64,000 nucleotides of DNA from Yoonia sediminilitoris (GCF_003058085.1 NZ_QBUD01000011.1:1-64000); one strand, 5' to 3'; shown: positions 7,630 through 16,773, counted from the stretch's first letter. Notes: generated from the letters alone by a model not told the origin. A program made the numbers and translations.

Positions 7630-8715
7630 TCATTCAACCTCCCGCAGGCCGATATCGCGGTCTGGTTCATTGAAGAGCGCCGCAACGTCCGGATAGCGGG
7701 CGAGGATCGTAGACCCGCCGGGCAGGCGGTCGGCCCGGAACTCACCCGCTTCCCACAGCATCACGCCATCGACCTTGATCGTGGGGTCGATGATATTCCA
7801 GCTGATCTCGCCCGGCGCATAGGTACCACAGGTGTGGAAATGCAGGATGCGCGGGTTGCCAAAGGCCGCGCCGCCCCATCGCTCGTAATTCTGCCGCATG
7901 TCCCAGGGGTAGCCACAGCCGGGGTGGATTCCTGCGTGCCACGAATGAACGAAATTCCGATCAATCCCGAACATGCCCGAAACCCGGTCATATTGCGCAT
8001 TGGCGCGGGCGACGTCCTTGGGATCGCCCTCGAAGCCGGTCAGGCGGCCGTTTTCCATCAAAGCGAAGACCGGTGCGCTGAATTCGGGTGAATAGTCGTC
8101 GTAGTATTTCGATCCGGTTCCGGTAAGGAATGTCATCGCTGCCCGCCCCGTGAAGGAATGCGCGGGCACCGGCGTGAAGACCGACATGGGAAAGCGCAGG
8201 ATGCTGGTATCGCCCTCAGGTGTGAGGTTCATCTCTGGCCGCCCGGTGATCTCGGTCCCGGCCGGGCAGGTCAAGCGGACATGATCGGCCCGGTCGAGCG
8301 CCTCGTTCACGGCGGTTTTCAAATCCAGAAACGCTGCATGGTGGCCATTGGCGAAACCTGACCCGAACAGTTCCCGCGTCAGGGCGAAGCTCACGACGAT
8401 TGTCTTGCCTTGCGACATCTCCGTAAAGCGCAGCTGATCACCGAGCCGGGCAAGGAAAAGGGTGATGTCGGCGGCCTCGATACGCGCCAGCAGGTCGGCG
8501 GGCAGATGCGGGTTGTCAGGGTTGAACCCAACATCGATCGAGTCCACCCGCAGCCCGATGCTCTCTGCCGCGTGGGTCACGACCTCCACGGCCTTGGCAT
8601 CGAAATAGCCATACTCAGGCTGCTCGTAGGCAATAAGCAACCTGTCCCCCGCTACCGCATGGGCGCAGTTGCGCAACAGGTTGAGCGCGCCTTTTTCCGG
8701 GGACGGGGTCGGCAT
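7630..8715 (-). CDS. NicX / M29-aminopeptidase-related metalloprotein
   Basis: A soluble protein of 361 residues that resembles the family uniting 2,5-dihydroxypyridine 5,6-dioxygenase (NicX) and thermophilic M29 aminopeptidases. The N-terminal half is an alpha/beta domain (RLLIAYEQPEYGYFDAKAVEVV). The C-terminal half carries His/Asp-rich segments typical of the metal site: NFVHSWHAGIHPGC (about 270-283) and RILHFHTCGTY (about 300-310). Whether it is a ring-cleaving dioxygenase or a hydrolase cannot be told from sequence by eye; a nearby Rieske oxygenase makes ring cleavage of an N-heterocycle attractive. It is the first gene of a three-gene unit with the desaturase-like and ferredoxin genes. 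Confidence 0.65.
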   Translation of the reverse strand: MPTPSPEKGALNLLRNCAHAVAGDRLLIAYEQPEYGYFDAKAVEVVTHAAESIGLRVDSIDVGFNPDNPHLPADLLARIEAADITLFLARLGDQLRFTEMSQGKTIVVSFALTRELFGSGFANGHHAAFLDLKTAVNEALDRADHVRLTCPAGTEITGRPEMNLTPEGDTSILRFPMSVFTPVPAHSFTGRAAMTFLTGTGSKYYDDYSPEFSAPVFALMENGRLTGFEGDPKDVARANAQYDRVSGMFGIDRNFVHSWHAGIHPGCGYPWDMRQNYERWGGAAFGNPRILHFHTCGTYAPGEISWNIIDPTIKVDGVMLWEAGEFRADRLPGGSTILARYPDVAALFNEPDRDIGLREVE

Positions 8716-8834
8716 CTGGCAGGCTCCTATGCTGATCTACACCAAAAGATCGACGGATCGTAAATACAGCCTAGTTGATCACTGGTGCGTGCTGCTATTC
8801 GATTCCCGTAATAGGTTTCATTAGGTTGGCTTAT

Positions 8835-9239
8835 ATGATCATCAATCTCCCTTTCTCGGCCCTGCGCGCGTTCGAGGCCGTTGTATGCCTGTCGGGTTTC
8901 TCTGCCGCGCCGACATGGGACTTTTGGGCCCGCAACTGCGGGCTGACCCTGCCGAAGCCTGCGAAAACGCGCTGTTTCGGTCAGTCGAACATTGTGGTGC
9001 AGGCGGCCATTCAGGGACTTGGCGTCGCCCTTGGGCGCAAACCGTAGTTGATCGACGCGTTGTTGGATGGGCGTCTGGTGCGCCCTTCCCCCGAAATCAC
9101 CCAATCGCCGCTCTCTTACTGGCTGGTGCTGCGCCACGACCGGATGGACCGCGCGAGGGTCCAAAGCTTCATGTCATGGATCAAGTCCGAAGTTGCGTCT
9201 GAACCGGACCTGCCGGACGCTGTTTCGCCATCGGATTAG
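8835..9239 (+). pseudogene. LysR-family (GcvA-type) regulator, deleted and interrupted
   Basis: The start LPFSALRAFEAV is the usual N-terminus of a LysR helix-turn-helix, but after about 20 residues the frame jumps directly to the C-terminal effector domain (WARNCGLTLPKP, then SNIVVQAAIQGLGVALGRK). About 170 residues, including most of the DNA-binding domain, are gone. A TAG stop at 9045-9047 interrupts the frame, which then continues in phase (LIDALLDGRLVRPS...YWLVLRHDRMD). It is divergent from the NicX-like gene and upstream of the Rieske oxygenase gene, the normal place for their regulator. Confidence 0.85.
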
Positions 9240-9330
9240 CCTGTCTAATGGGGGCATTACTTCTGCCCCATGGCGTGAGCTTGCGTTTTTCGGCAGGATG
9301 GGCCGCAACCACCAAGGAAGGACGCCGCCC

Positions 9331-10350
9331 ATGTATCTGAAAAACTGCTGGTATGTTGCCGCCTGGAGCAAGGATGTGGCCCGCGAGTTGAATGCCGAGA
9401 CCATTCTGGGCGAACGCATTGTATTCTATCGCAAGGAAGACGGAAGCCCTGTGGCGCTGGAAAATGCCTGTCCGCACCGCAAGCTGCCGCTGTCCAAGGG
9501 CAACCTGATCGGGGACACGGTGGAATGCGGTTATCACGGGTTAACCTTTGACTGCACCGGCACATGCACCGACAGTCCCACACAGCGCGGCATGACCCCG
9601 CGCAGGGCGGTGGTGAAATCCTACCCGGTGGTGGACCGCTATCGGTTCCTGTGGATCTGGATGGGCGCCCCGGAACTGGCAGACCCCGACACTATTTTTC
9701 CGATTCCCAATTTCGACGACGCCACATGGGGCAAGACCGACGGCGGCGTCATTGATATCGACTGCCACTACCTTTGGGTCTGCGACAACCTGCTAGATCC
9801 CAGCCATGTGGCCTGGGTGCATGTCAGTTCCTTTGCAGGGGCCGGCACGGACGACGAGCAGCTGAATATCGACCGGCATGACAATGGCGTCGTCGTGTCC
9901 CGCTGGATCGAGGGCAAGCCCCCTTCGCCCTACTACGCCAATCTGGTGCGCTTCGAAGGCAATTGCGACCGGTTGCAGCACTACGAGATGTGCATGCCCG
10001 CAATCGGGGTGAACAAGTCGATTTACACGCCCGTTGGAACCGGGGGCTATGACAAGCCGCAGGTGGATCAAACCTTCGTTAACATCTCCTACAATTTCAT
10101 GACCCCCATAGATGAGGACCGGACCCGCTATTTCTGGTTCCAGCACCGCAATGATCACGCCGGGGATGAGGCAATCTCTGAATACATGAATGACGGGGCC
10201 AGGATGGCCTTCCTGGAGGACAAGGAGGTTCTGGAAGAGGTCCACAAGGGCATGAAGACCCCTGCAACGCCCCATATTGACCTAGGGCTTGATGCCGGGG
10301 CAAAGGCGTTTCGGCTGATGCTGGACAGGGCCATAAAGGCGGAAGGTTGA
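9331..10350 (+). CDS. Rieske non-heme iron oxygenase, VanA-like
   Basis: The oxygenase component, 339 residues, of a two-component demethylase/hydroxylase in the vanillate O-demethylase / toluenesulfonate monooxygenase branch. The Rieske ligands are C-P-H-R (about residue 47) and C-G-Y-H-G (about 66). The mononuclear iron site is visible as NLLDPSHVAWVH (about 155-166: D, H, H). These enzymes remove O- or N-methyl groups or hydroxylate with electrons from a reductase; no dedicated reductase gene is adjacent, so the ferredoxin at 6.2 kb or a distant reductase may serve. ATG at 9331 follows GGAAGGA. The gene starts 92 bases after the LysR pseudogene. Confidence 0.9.
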   Translation: MYLKNCWYVAAWSKDVARELNAETILGERIVFYRKEDGSPVALENACPHRKLPLSKGNLIGDTVECGYHGLTFDCTGTCTDSPTQRGMTPRRAVVKSYPVVDRYRFLWIWMGAPELADPDTIFPIPNFDDATWGKTDGGVIDIDCHYLWVCDNLLDPSHVAWVHVSSFAGAGTDDEQLNIDRHDNGVVVSRWIEGKPPSPYYANLVRFEGNCDRLQHYEMCMPAIGVNKSIYTPVGTGGYDKPQVDQTFVNISYNFMTPIDEDRTRYFWFQHRNDHAGDEAISEYMNDGARMAFLEDKEVLEEVHKGMKTPATPHIDLGLDAGAKAFRLMLDRAIKAEG

Positions 10351-10418
10351 AAGCCGCTCACACAAGATTGCAGATCAGGTATTGCCAAGTTGTTGCGGTC
10401 AGCTTGGAAATACCTGGT

Positions 10419-10444
10419 GCGGCACCGAAAGAAATCGGTGCCGC
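10419..10444. terminator. Bidirectional terminator hairpin
   Basis: A perfect ten-base-pair stem, GCGGCACCGA and TCGGTGCCGC, with loop AAGAAA, between the convergent Rieske oxygenase and MATE genes. No T-run follows on either strand, so it may act with Rho or as a 3' stabiliser. Confidence 0.55.
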
Positions 10445-10497
10445 TGACAGGAAAGAAACCGGTTGCTGGCTGAACAACAGAACGGGGCAGGGGCGGT

Positions 10498-11892
10498 TTA
10501 AGTCACCTGCACTGGCTCCGCCGACCTGCGAAACAGCCCATCCATTTCCTGACGGGCGACGCGGGTTGCAATCCATAGCGACAGGCCGAAACCTGATATG
10601 ACGGCGCAGGCGACGCCTAACCAGACGCCGCGTTCGTCGAAGCCCCAGACCCCCACGAACAACCAGATGAAAAAGGCCACCCCGAATCCCTGACGGTAGA
10701 GGCTGATCCAGACCGTTGACAAGGGGCGCTTGAGCGCCTGAAGCAGCCCGTTGATGGAAAACAGCATCATGTAGAACGGAAGAATGACGCCGCTGACTCG
10801 CAGGTAAATGACGCCCACGCGGATCACCTCCTGGTCATCGGTAAGGAAGGACAGGACGGTGCCGCCAAAGACCCACAGGACCGGCCCAGCGATGGCTGTC
10901 ATAATAAAGCCGATCTTCCAGCAAAAGCGCAGTGCGTCGCGCACACGTTGAAAGTCTTTGGCGCCGAAATTCTGAGAGGCAATGGGCAGCAGAGCGCCGG
11001 ACACCCCGAAAATCGGCAGGAGAAGGATTTGTTCCAGCCGTATCCCGAGCCCAAACCCGGCCACCGCATGTTCGCCAAAGCCTTTCAGCGCGTATTGCAC
11101 GACGAAACCGGACAGCGACAGGATCAGCATCGACACGGCTGTGGGCAGCGTCTGGAACGAGATTTCGCGGAACCTGTCGGCGCGGGGGTGGAAATTGCGC
11201 GCCCTCAGCCGCGCCATGGCGCGCAGACGAAAGACCTTCCGCAGCATGAACAACATCACCCCGGTCTGGCTGACCACGGTTGAGGCGGCCAGCCCGTCGA
11301 ACCCGATGCCATCCCAAAGGCCGGGAATGCCGTAGATGAACAGCGGGTTGAGGCCGATATTGGCAACAAAGGCCAGCATCAACGCGCGCAGCATTGATCG
11401 GCCGTCGCCATGCGCCTGCAACACGCCATTGCATGCGAATGACACCAGAAAGCCGGGAAGCGCCAATGACAGGATATGGAAATAGCGAATGCCTGCATCC
11501 TGATAGGGACCGGAATCTGACACCAGCCGGACGATCAGAGGGCCATACCAAAGCCCCGCAACCCCCAACAGGCATGCCGCCGTCACACCATAGACAATAC
11601 CCTGCGCAATGGTGCGCCGTGCTTGCCGTCGGTCGCGTGCACCAAGCGCGTTGCCCACCAGCGCCCCCATGGCAGCCCCGAGGCCAAAGCCAACCGACAT
11701 GGCAATGAGAAACGCCTGAAACCCGAGCGCGATACCCGCCTGCGCGCTGGTCCCCAGCAGACCCGCGAAATACATATCGACGATATTGTAGAGCGTGTTG
11801 AACAGCATCCCCATAGCGCCGGGAATGGCGAGGCTGCGAAAGTGGCCGGCAATCGCCCCCTCGGTCAGATTATTGTCGACGGGGCGTGCCAT
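10498..11892 (-). CDS. MATE-family multidrug/metabolite exporter
   Basis: An inner-membrane transporter of 464 residues with about twelve hydrophobic segments and the MATE hallmarks near the N-terminus (LAIPGAMGMLFNTLYNIVDMYFAG) and the Gly/Ala-rich second segment (VGFGLGAAMGALVGNALGARDRRQA). Family members export cationic compounds or metabolites using H+ or Na+ gradients. It starts nine bases after the stop of the XRE-cupin regulator and is the last gene of a three-gene unit with it and the AhpD-like gene. The context suggests export of a toxic intermediate or of excess substrate from the catabolic pathway. Confidence 0.92.
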   Translation of the reverse strand: MARPVDNNLTEGAIAGHFRSLAIPGAMGMLFNTLYNIVDMYFAGLLGTSAQAGIALGFQAFLIAMSVGFGLGAAMGALVGNALGARDRRQARRTIAQGIVYGVTAACLLGVAGLWYGPLIVRLVSDSGPYQDAGIRYFHILSLALPGFLVSFACNGVLQAHGDGRSMLRALMLAFVANIGLNPLFIYGIPGLWDGIGFDGLAASTVVSQTGVMLFMLRKVFRLRAMARLRARNFHPRADRFREISFQTLPTAVSMLILSLSGFVVQYALKGFGEHAVAGFGLGIRLEQILLLPIFGVSGALLPIASQNFGAKDFQRVRDALRFCWKIGFIMTAIAGPVLWVFGGTVLSFLTDDQEVIRVGVIYLRVSGVILPFYMMLFSINGLLQALKRPLSTVWISLYRQGFGVAFFIWLFVGVWGFDERGVWLGVACAVISGFGLSLWIATRVARQEMDGLFRRSAEPVQVT

Positions 11893-11901
11893 GTCAGGGG
11901 C

Positions 11902-12489
11902 TCACGGTTTTTCGGCTTGAACTGTCAGGAAGGTGAATTCCGGAGTCAGAACCTCTACGAATCCGTGGTTGAGTTCCGCGTCCACGCTGATGCTGTCGCC
12001 CGCGCGCAGGATCAGGTGCTGCTGCCCATAGCAATAGACGGCCTCGCCGGCCATCACCTGTACAAAGACGACGCCATGGCCGACATAGCTAGGGGGTGGA
12101 CCGCCTTGGCGCAGTAGCGTCACCTGCCTAGCCTGAAAGCGCAGGTCCTTGCGGGCATGGATGGCGAGGTTGATGTATTCGTGTTGGTGGTCATCCGTGA
12201 TTCGAGTCGATTTCAGCCCTTCGCCGTGGCGGACCAGCGTGAAATCGGTATGCTCGGTCCGGGCTTCGCGGAAGAGCGAGATGACCGGCACCTCCAGCGC
12301 TTCGGCCAATGCAGCGAGGGTGCCAATCGAGGGAGAGACGAGGCCGTTTTCGATTCGGCTGATCATGGCGGCGGAGACGCCCGACAGATCGGCAAGGGAC
12401 CGTGCAGAATGGCCCCGTTGGCGGCGCAGCTCTTTCAGAGACGCGCCGATGGCCCTGTCGATCAGCTTGCCCGGGGGGTCCGTCTGCAT
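11902..12489 (-). CDS. XRE-family regulator with cupin sensor domain (1)
   Basis: A transcription factor of 195 residues with an N-terminal XRE helix-turn-helix (LRRQRGHSARSLADLSGVSAAMISRIENG, residues about 19-47) and a C-terminal cupin (about 105-190) that ends with NHGFVEVLTPEFTFLTV. Regulators of this form, such as PuuR, sense small amines or carboxylates. It sits twelve bases after the AhpD-like gene and nine before the MATE gene. A paralogue of the same design is at 18.2 kb next to soxB, so the two halves of the island may be controlled separately. Confidence 0.88.
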   Translation of the reverse strand: MQTDPPGKLIDRAIGASLKELRRQRGHSARSLADLSGVSAAMISRIENGLVSPSIGTLAALAEALEVPVISLFREARTEHTDFTLVRHGEGLKSTRITDDHQHEYINLAIHARKDLRFQARQVTLLRQGGPPPSYVGHGVVFVQVMAGEAVYCYGQQHLILRAGDSISVDAELNHGFVEVLTPEFTFLTVQAEKP

Positions 12490-12501
12490 GCGCCGCGCCC
12501 C

Positions 12502-13080
12502 TCAATCTTTCTTGTAGTAGCCGACCACATCGCCTTCGGTCGTAACCCCAAGGCCGTTGAGCAACCTGTTGGCATAGTTGAAATATCCGACGATCTGGTT
12601 GATCTCCAGAATCTCTCCGTCGTTCCAGTTTGTGTCGCGAAGGCTGTCCACATCCGCGCTTTCGATCTTGCCCGGATGCAGCGTCAGTTTGGCGGCATAG
12701 TTCAAGGCGGAAAGTTCGGCCCCGTTGAACGCATCCTCCGGTCGACGCGCCTGAAACGCGGCCTCGATCGCGTCGGCGCGGGCGTCATCGCCGATCAGGT
12801 GACGGGCGTTTGTCCAGTGATTGGCGTAGGAATAGGGGCACTCATTGAGCGTCGAGACATAGGAGCTGATTACCTCCTGAAACCACATCGGCACGGTGTT
12901 GCTGTCGTCATGCAGGCAGGCGCGATACAGGACCACATGGCCGTTCATGGTGCTGGGGCGCAGGGAATGCACACGCATCACGTTGTCCACGGTGCCATGC
13001 GGCGTCCTGGCGAAGTCGAGGGCCGTTTTCAGAGGCTCGTCGGCCTCGTCATCCGAAAGCATTCTAATCCAGGCGGACAT
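12502..13080 (-). CDS. AhpD-like / carboxymuconolactone-decarboxylase-family protein
   Basis: A helical protein of 192 residues of the peroxidase-related branch of the AhpD/CMD superfamily (EVISSYVSTLNECPYSYANHW at about residues 70-90). Active family members have C-x-x-C before the His; here the first Cys is kept but the second position is Ser (C-P-Y-S-Y-A-N-H). It is therefore unlikely to do classical disulfide-based peroxide reduction. It is the first gene of the unit that continues with the XRE-cupin regulator and the MATE exporter, and it is divergent from the ABC transporter operon. Confidence 0.8.
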   Translation of the reverse strand: MSAWIRMLSDDEADEPLKTALDFARTPHGTVDNVMRVHSLRPSTMNGHVVLYRACLHDDSNTVPMWFQEVISSYVSTLNECPYSYANHWTNARHLIGDDARADAIEAAFQARRPEDAFNGAELSALNYAAKLTLHPGKIESADVDSLRDTNWNDGEILEINQIVGYFNYANRLLNGLGVTTEGDVVGYYKKD

Positions 13081-13160
13081 GGTCGCACCCTCCCGTTTCT
13101 GCGCTCAAAAAATGTGCGCTGCGGCCTCAATGTTAATTTGGTCTATATTTTTTATTGACG

Positions 13161-13187
13161 AATTATTGCGTGGCGCGCAACATAATT
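13161..13187. promoter_or_regulatory. Palindrome in divergent promoter region
   Basis: In the 280-base gap between the AhpD-like gene and the ABC transporter operon, AATTAT (13161-13166) and ATAATT (13182-13187) are inverted, and TTGCG (13166-13170) and CGCAA (13176-13180) lie nested inside, offset by one base. It is a plausible operator for the XRE-cupin regulator encoded in the divergent unit. The rest of the gap (13188-13360) shows no convincing gene. Confidence 0.4.
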
Positions 13188-13360
13188 CAACGACGCACAA
13201 CAAAATCAGGAGCCGAAGAATTGGCGAAGCTGGGCAACGGGACAGGATCGGAAGTGACCGCGCCGACCGGCATAGGGAAGGACCGATTTCGTGCCCTGAC
13301 CTGTGACCTGCTTCGCAGTCGGCCGCTGTTCGTCTACGTTCAGCTGATCGGACCCGCACG

Positions 13361-14107
13361 ATGACCAAAGGAAGCCCGATAATAGAGGCTACTCATCTTG
13401 ACAAGTTCTACGGGTCTTTCCACGCTTTAAAAGACGTAAACCTGACCGTCCGTCAGGGTGAGAAAATAGTGATTTGCGGGCCTTCGGGGTCTGGCAAGTC
13501 CACGCTTATCCGGTGTTTCAACGGGCTGGAATGGCACAATTCCGGTGAACTGGTCATCGACGGCGTCGAAGTCCACGAGAACTCCAAGCTGATGCGCGGG
13601 CTTCGGCAAGAGGTCGGGATGGTATTCCAGCAGTTCAACCTGTTTCCGCATCTGACGGTTCTGGAAAACCTGATGATCGGCCCGATGAAGGTGCGTCGGC
13701 TGAGCCGCGCCCAGGCCGAGGAAACCGCCCGCAAATATCTGGACCGTGTCCATATCCCCGAACAGGCCGACAAGTATCCGTCGGCTCTGTCGGGCGGCCA
13801 GCAGCAGCGCGTCGCCATAGCCCGGTCGCTTTGCATGGAGACGCGGATCATGCTGTTCGATGAGCCGACTTCTGCACTGGACCCGGAGATGATCAACGAG
13901 GTGCTAGACGTCATGGTCGAGCTGGCGCATTCGGGCATGACCATGGTCGTGGTGACGCATGAAATGGGCTTTGCCCGCAAGGTGGCCGACACGATGGTGT
14001 TCATGGAAGCGGGAGAGATCGTCGAGGTTTCGCCCCCCGACACGTTTTTCACCAAGCCGTCCAGCGAACGCTGCCGCCTGTTCCTTGACCAGATTCTGGA
14101 TCATTAG
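13361..14107 (+). CDS. Polar amino-acid ABC transporter, ATP-binding protein
   Basis: An ATPase of 248 residues of the GlnQ/HisP type. Walker A is GPSGSGKST (about residue 40), the Q-loop follows at MVFQQFNLFPHLT, the signature is LSGGQQQR (about 142) and Walker B is IMLFDEPTSALDPE. It powers uptake by the two permeases encoded downstream. It is the first gene of the transporter operon and its stop is followed immediately by the first permease. Confidence 0.95.
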   Translation: MTKGSPIIEATHLDKFYGSFHALKDVNLTVRQGEKIVICGPSGSGKSTLIRCFNGLEWHNSGELVIDGVEVHENSKLMRGLRQEVGMVFQQFNLFPHLTVLENLMIGPMKVRRLSRAQAEETARKYLDRVHIPEQADKYPSALSGGQQQRVAIARSLCMETRIMLFDEPTSALDPEMINEVLDVMVELAHSGMTMVVVTHEMGFARKVADTMVFMEAGEIVEVSPPDTFFTKPSSERCRLFLDQILDH

Positions 14108-14953
14108 GTGATGAGCGTACCAGATTTGTCCAGCCTGAGAGGCCAACCGCTGCCGCAACTACCACCGTTCCAACGGTTTCTCGGGTCCACGGCGGTGTCG
14201 GTCGCAATCTATGTTGCGGTGATGCTGCTGATTGTCTACGGCTCGTTCTCCGGTGCGCAGAACATGGGCTATAGCTGGCAGTGGCACCGGGTTCCCCAGT
14301 TTTTGTACAGTTTTACAGATGAGGGCTTTCAGCTAGGTGAGATATTTCACGGTCTCTTTGCCACCATTCAATTGTCGGCTACGGCCTTCGCGCTGGCCGT
14401 CGCACTTGGCCTGCTGGTCGCTCTTCTGCGACTATCGGGGCTGGTCATGGGCACGGCGGTGTCGATCGGCTTTCTGGAGCTGATTCGCAACATCCCGCTT
14501 TTGGTACTGCTGTACCTCTTCTATTACGTGCTTGGCCCGATCTTCGGATTTGACCGCTATTCGGCCTCGATCCTGACCTTGGCTGTGTTCCATTCTGCCC
14601 TGATTTCCGAGATATTTCGTGCCGGCATCAACGCCGTGGACAAAGGCCAGTGGGAGGCTGCGAAATCCATCGGGATGAGTACCGGCCAGATCTATCGCTA
14701 CATCATCCTGCCGCAATCGATCCGCTTCATGCTGCCCCCGATGACGGGCGAGGCGGTGCATCTGATAAAAAGCTCGGCTATCGTCAGCGTCATCGCAGTG
14801 GCGGAACTGACTACGGTCGGGCGCAACATCATTTCTGACACGTTCATGAGTTTCGAAATCTGGTTCACGGTGGCCATTGTCTACATGGTGGTCACGCTGA
14901 TCCTGTCCTTCGGCGTCAGCTATCTCGAACGAAGATACATCGTAGACCAATAA
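14108..14953 (+). CDS. Polar amino-acid ABC transporter permease (1)
   Basis: An inner-membrane permease of the HisM/GlnP type, about 281 residues. An N-terminal membrane segment (VAIYVAVMLLIVYGSF) and an unusual periplasmic loop (YSWQWHRVPQFLYSF) precede the conserved core, with the EAA loop EAAKSIGMSTGQIYRYIILPQ at about 185. The frame may start with GTG at 14108 or the ATG three bases later. It directly follows the ATPase gene and probably forms a heterodimer with the second permease at 15.9 kb. Confidence 0.94.
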   Translation: MMSVPDLSSLRGQPLPQLPPFQRFLGSTAVSVAIYVAVMLLIVYGSFSGAQNMGYSWQWHRVPQFLYSFTDEGFQLGEIFHGLFATIQLSATAFALAVALGLLVALLRLSGLVMGTAVSIGFLELIRNIPLLVLLYLFYYVLGPIFGFDRYSASILTLAVFHSALISEIFRAGINAVDKGQWEAAKSIGMSTGQIYRYIILPQSIRFMLPPMTGEAVHLIKSSAIVSVIAVAELTTVGRNIISDTFMSFEIWFTVAIVYMVVTLILSFGVSYLERRYIVDQ

Positions 14954-14994
14954 AAAAACACCGAGGCCCTAGAGTTCCAACAAGGAGACAAGAC

Positions 14995-15828
14995 ATGAGA
15001 ATTACACGCAGACTGTTCGGGGCCGCCATTGGCGCGGCCATGGCGGCAGGCATAGCCCTGCCCGCAGCGGCACAAAGCGCGTCGCAGGCGCTGACCGCAG
15101 AAAGTGTCATCACCCAAATCCAGGAAGAGGGTGTGATCCGCATTGGCCTTTCACTCTTCGTGCCGTGGTCCATGCGCGACGTGAACGGCGAACTCATCGG
15201 ATTTGAACTCGACGTGGGCCGCCAATTGGCAGAAGACATGGGCGTCGAAGTGGAATTCGTGCCGACCGCCTGGGATGGCATCATCCCTTCGCTTCTGGCT
15301 GGCAATTTCGACGTTATCATCTCCGGCATGTCCGTGACCGCTCAGCGGAACCTGTCGGTTAACTTCAGCGATCCCTACGCCTTTTCGGGCCTGGCAGTCC
15401 TTGCCAATACTGAGTTGACGGAAGGCATGTCGTTGGAAGACATGAACTCTCCGGACGTGACATTCGCCGCACGCCGCGGCGCAACACCGGCGGCTGTAAT
15501 CGCAGAGAAATTCCCCGAAGCCCAACTGCTTCTGTTCGACGAAGATGGCGCATCAACCCAAGAGGTGCTGAACGGCAACGCCCACGCCAGCATGTCGGCG
15601 CAGCCCGGCCCGGACCAGGACGCCGCGCGCAACCCCGGCGTGGTTTACGTCATGGGCGACCAGCTGTTTGACGCCCGCGGCGAGGGCTTTGCGCTTCGCA
15701 GAGGTGACCCGGACGCACTGAACTTCTTCAACAACTGGATCGCACAGCAATGGCGCTCCGGCTGGCTGGAAGAGCGTCACGACTACTGGTTCGTGGGTGA
15801 CGACTGGTCCGACCAGGTCGCGCAGTAA
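14995..15828 (+). CDS. Polar amino-acid ABC transporter, periplasmic binding protein
   Basis: A family-3 solute-binding protein of 277 residues. A signal peptide (residues 1-26, ending AAAAQS-like at LPAAAQS) leads to the mature start. The fold is recognisable from IRIGLSLFVPWSMRDVNGELIGFELDVGRQLAEDMGVEVEFVP-like segments around 45-85 and the SGMSVTAQR motif near 108. It binds the substrate in the periplasm; the family usually takes amino acids and related betaine-like molecules. A stable hairpin follows the gene and should raise its mRNA level over that of the membrane parts. Confidence 0.93.
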   Translation: MRITRRLFGAAIGAAMAAGIALPAAAQSASQALTAESVITQIQEEGVIRIGLSLFVPWSMRDVNGELIGFELDVGRQLAEDMGVEVEFVPTAWDGIIPSLLAGNFDVIISGMSVTAQRNLSVNFSDPYAFSGLAVLANTELTEGMSLEDMNSPDVTFAARRGATPAAVIAEKFPEAQLLLFDEDGASTQEVLNGNAHASMSAQPGPDQDAARNPGVVYVMGDQLFDARGEGFALRRGDPDALNFFNNWIAQQWRSGWLEERHDYWFVGDDWSDQVAQ

Positions 15829-15840
15829 CCAAATCACGCG

Positions 15841-15863
15841 AAGGGGCGGCATCGCTGCCCCTT
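15841..15863 (+). promoter_or_regulatory. Intra-operon hairpin after binding-protein gene
   Basis: AAGGGGCGGC pairs with GCTGCCCCTT with one mismatch across a three-base loop. There is no T-run. Hairpins at this position of ABC operons usually protect the binding-protein mRNA or terminate partially. Confidence 0.5.
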
Positions 15864-15891
15864 CCCCTATCCCGTCAGGCAGGCCCGCATC

Positions 15892-16773
15892 GTGTTCCGT
15901 TTTTTTCAGAAATTCAGATGGCCCGACTGGGTGATCCTTGGTGTCCTGATGGCATTTTTCGGGTATATCTGGTTCACCATCGAAGGCACGCTGAACTATT
16001 CGTGGCGCTGGCACCTGATTCCCAACTACATTCTGGGATGGCACACGACGCGCGAAGAATACTTCGCCAACATCCTCCTTCAGGGTTTGGCCGCGACGAT
16101 TCGCATTTCGATCTATGCCTCAGTTCTGGCGCTGATCCTCGGCACGATCCTGGGCATTGCACGCTGTTCTTCGAACCTGACGATCCGGATGCTGGCGCGC
16201 ACCTATCTTGAATTTCTGCGCAACATTCCGCCTGTCGTCGTCATCTTCATCTTCTTCTTTTTCCTGTCGCAGCAGTTGATCGATTTCCTGAACCTCGAAA
16301 GATGGGCGCGCGGCATCGCGCGGCAGGACAACAACGCCGTATGGGAATTCTTCTTCGGCGAAATGCGTCGCTTCCCGTCGTTGATCTCGGGCGTCATCGT
16401 GCTGGCACTGTTCGAAAGCGCCTTCGTCGGCGAGATCATCCGAGCGGGCATCCAGTCAATTCCCAAGGGGCAGCGCGAAGCGGCCCGCTCGATCGGGATG
16501 AGCCATGGTCAGGAACTTCGCTACATCGTCCTGCCACAGGCGATGAAGAAAGTTGTCCCGCCATTGGCCAACCAATTCATCTCACTGATCAAGGACAGCG
16601 CCATCCTGTCGCTGATCTCGGTTCAGGAACTGACCTACAAAACGGTCGAACTGGTGGCCTCGTCGCGGATGATCTTCGAAGCCTGGATCACGACCGCGGC
16701 GTTCTACTTCGTCGTCTGTTTCGGGCTCAGCCGCATCTTCGCGCGTCTCGAAAAGCGGTCCGACAAGCAATAG
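15892..16773 (+). CDS. Polar amino-acid ABC transporter permease (2)
   Basis: The second HisM/GlnP-type permease, 293 residues. It shares with the first permease the WRWHLIPNYILG periplasmic segment and the EAA loop (EAARSIGMSHGQELRYIVLPQ at about 205). The start is GTG (GTGTTCCGTTTT). It closes the transporter operon; 130 bases separate it from the ADP-ribosylglycohydrolase-like gene on the same strand. Confidence 0.93.
   Translation: MFRFFQKFRWPDWVILGVLMAFFGYIWFTIEGTLNYSWRWHLIPNYILGWHTTREEYFANILLQGLAATIRISIYASVLALILGTILGIARCSSNLTIRMLARTYLEFLRNIPPVVVIFIFFFFLSQQLIDFLNLERWARGIARQDNNAVWEFFFGEMRRFPSLISGVIVLALFESAFVGEIIRAGIQSIPKGQREAARSIGMSHGQELRYIVLPQAMKKVVPPLANQFISLIKDSAILSLISVQELTYKTVELVASSRMIFEAWITTAAFYFVVCFGLSRIFARLEKRSDKQ

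Noticed and set aside
13155..13364. 69-residue frame just upstream of the ABC ATPase gene
   Set aside because: Would cover the divergent promoter region and its palindrome; no ribosome site and no family resemblance.
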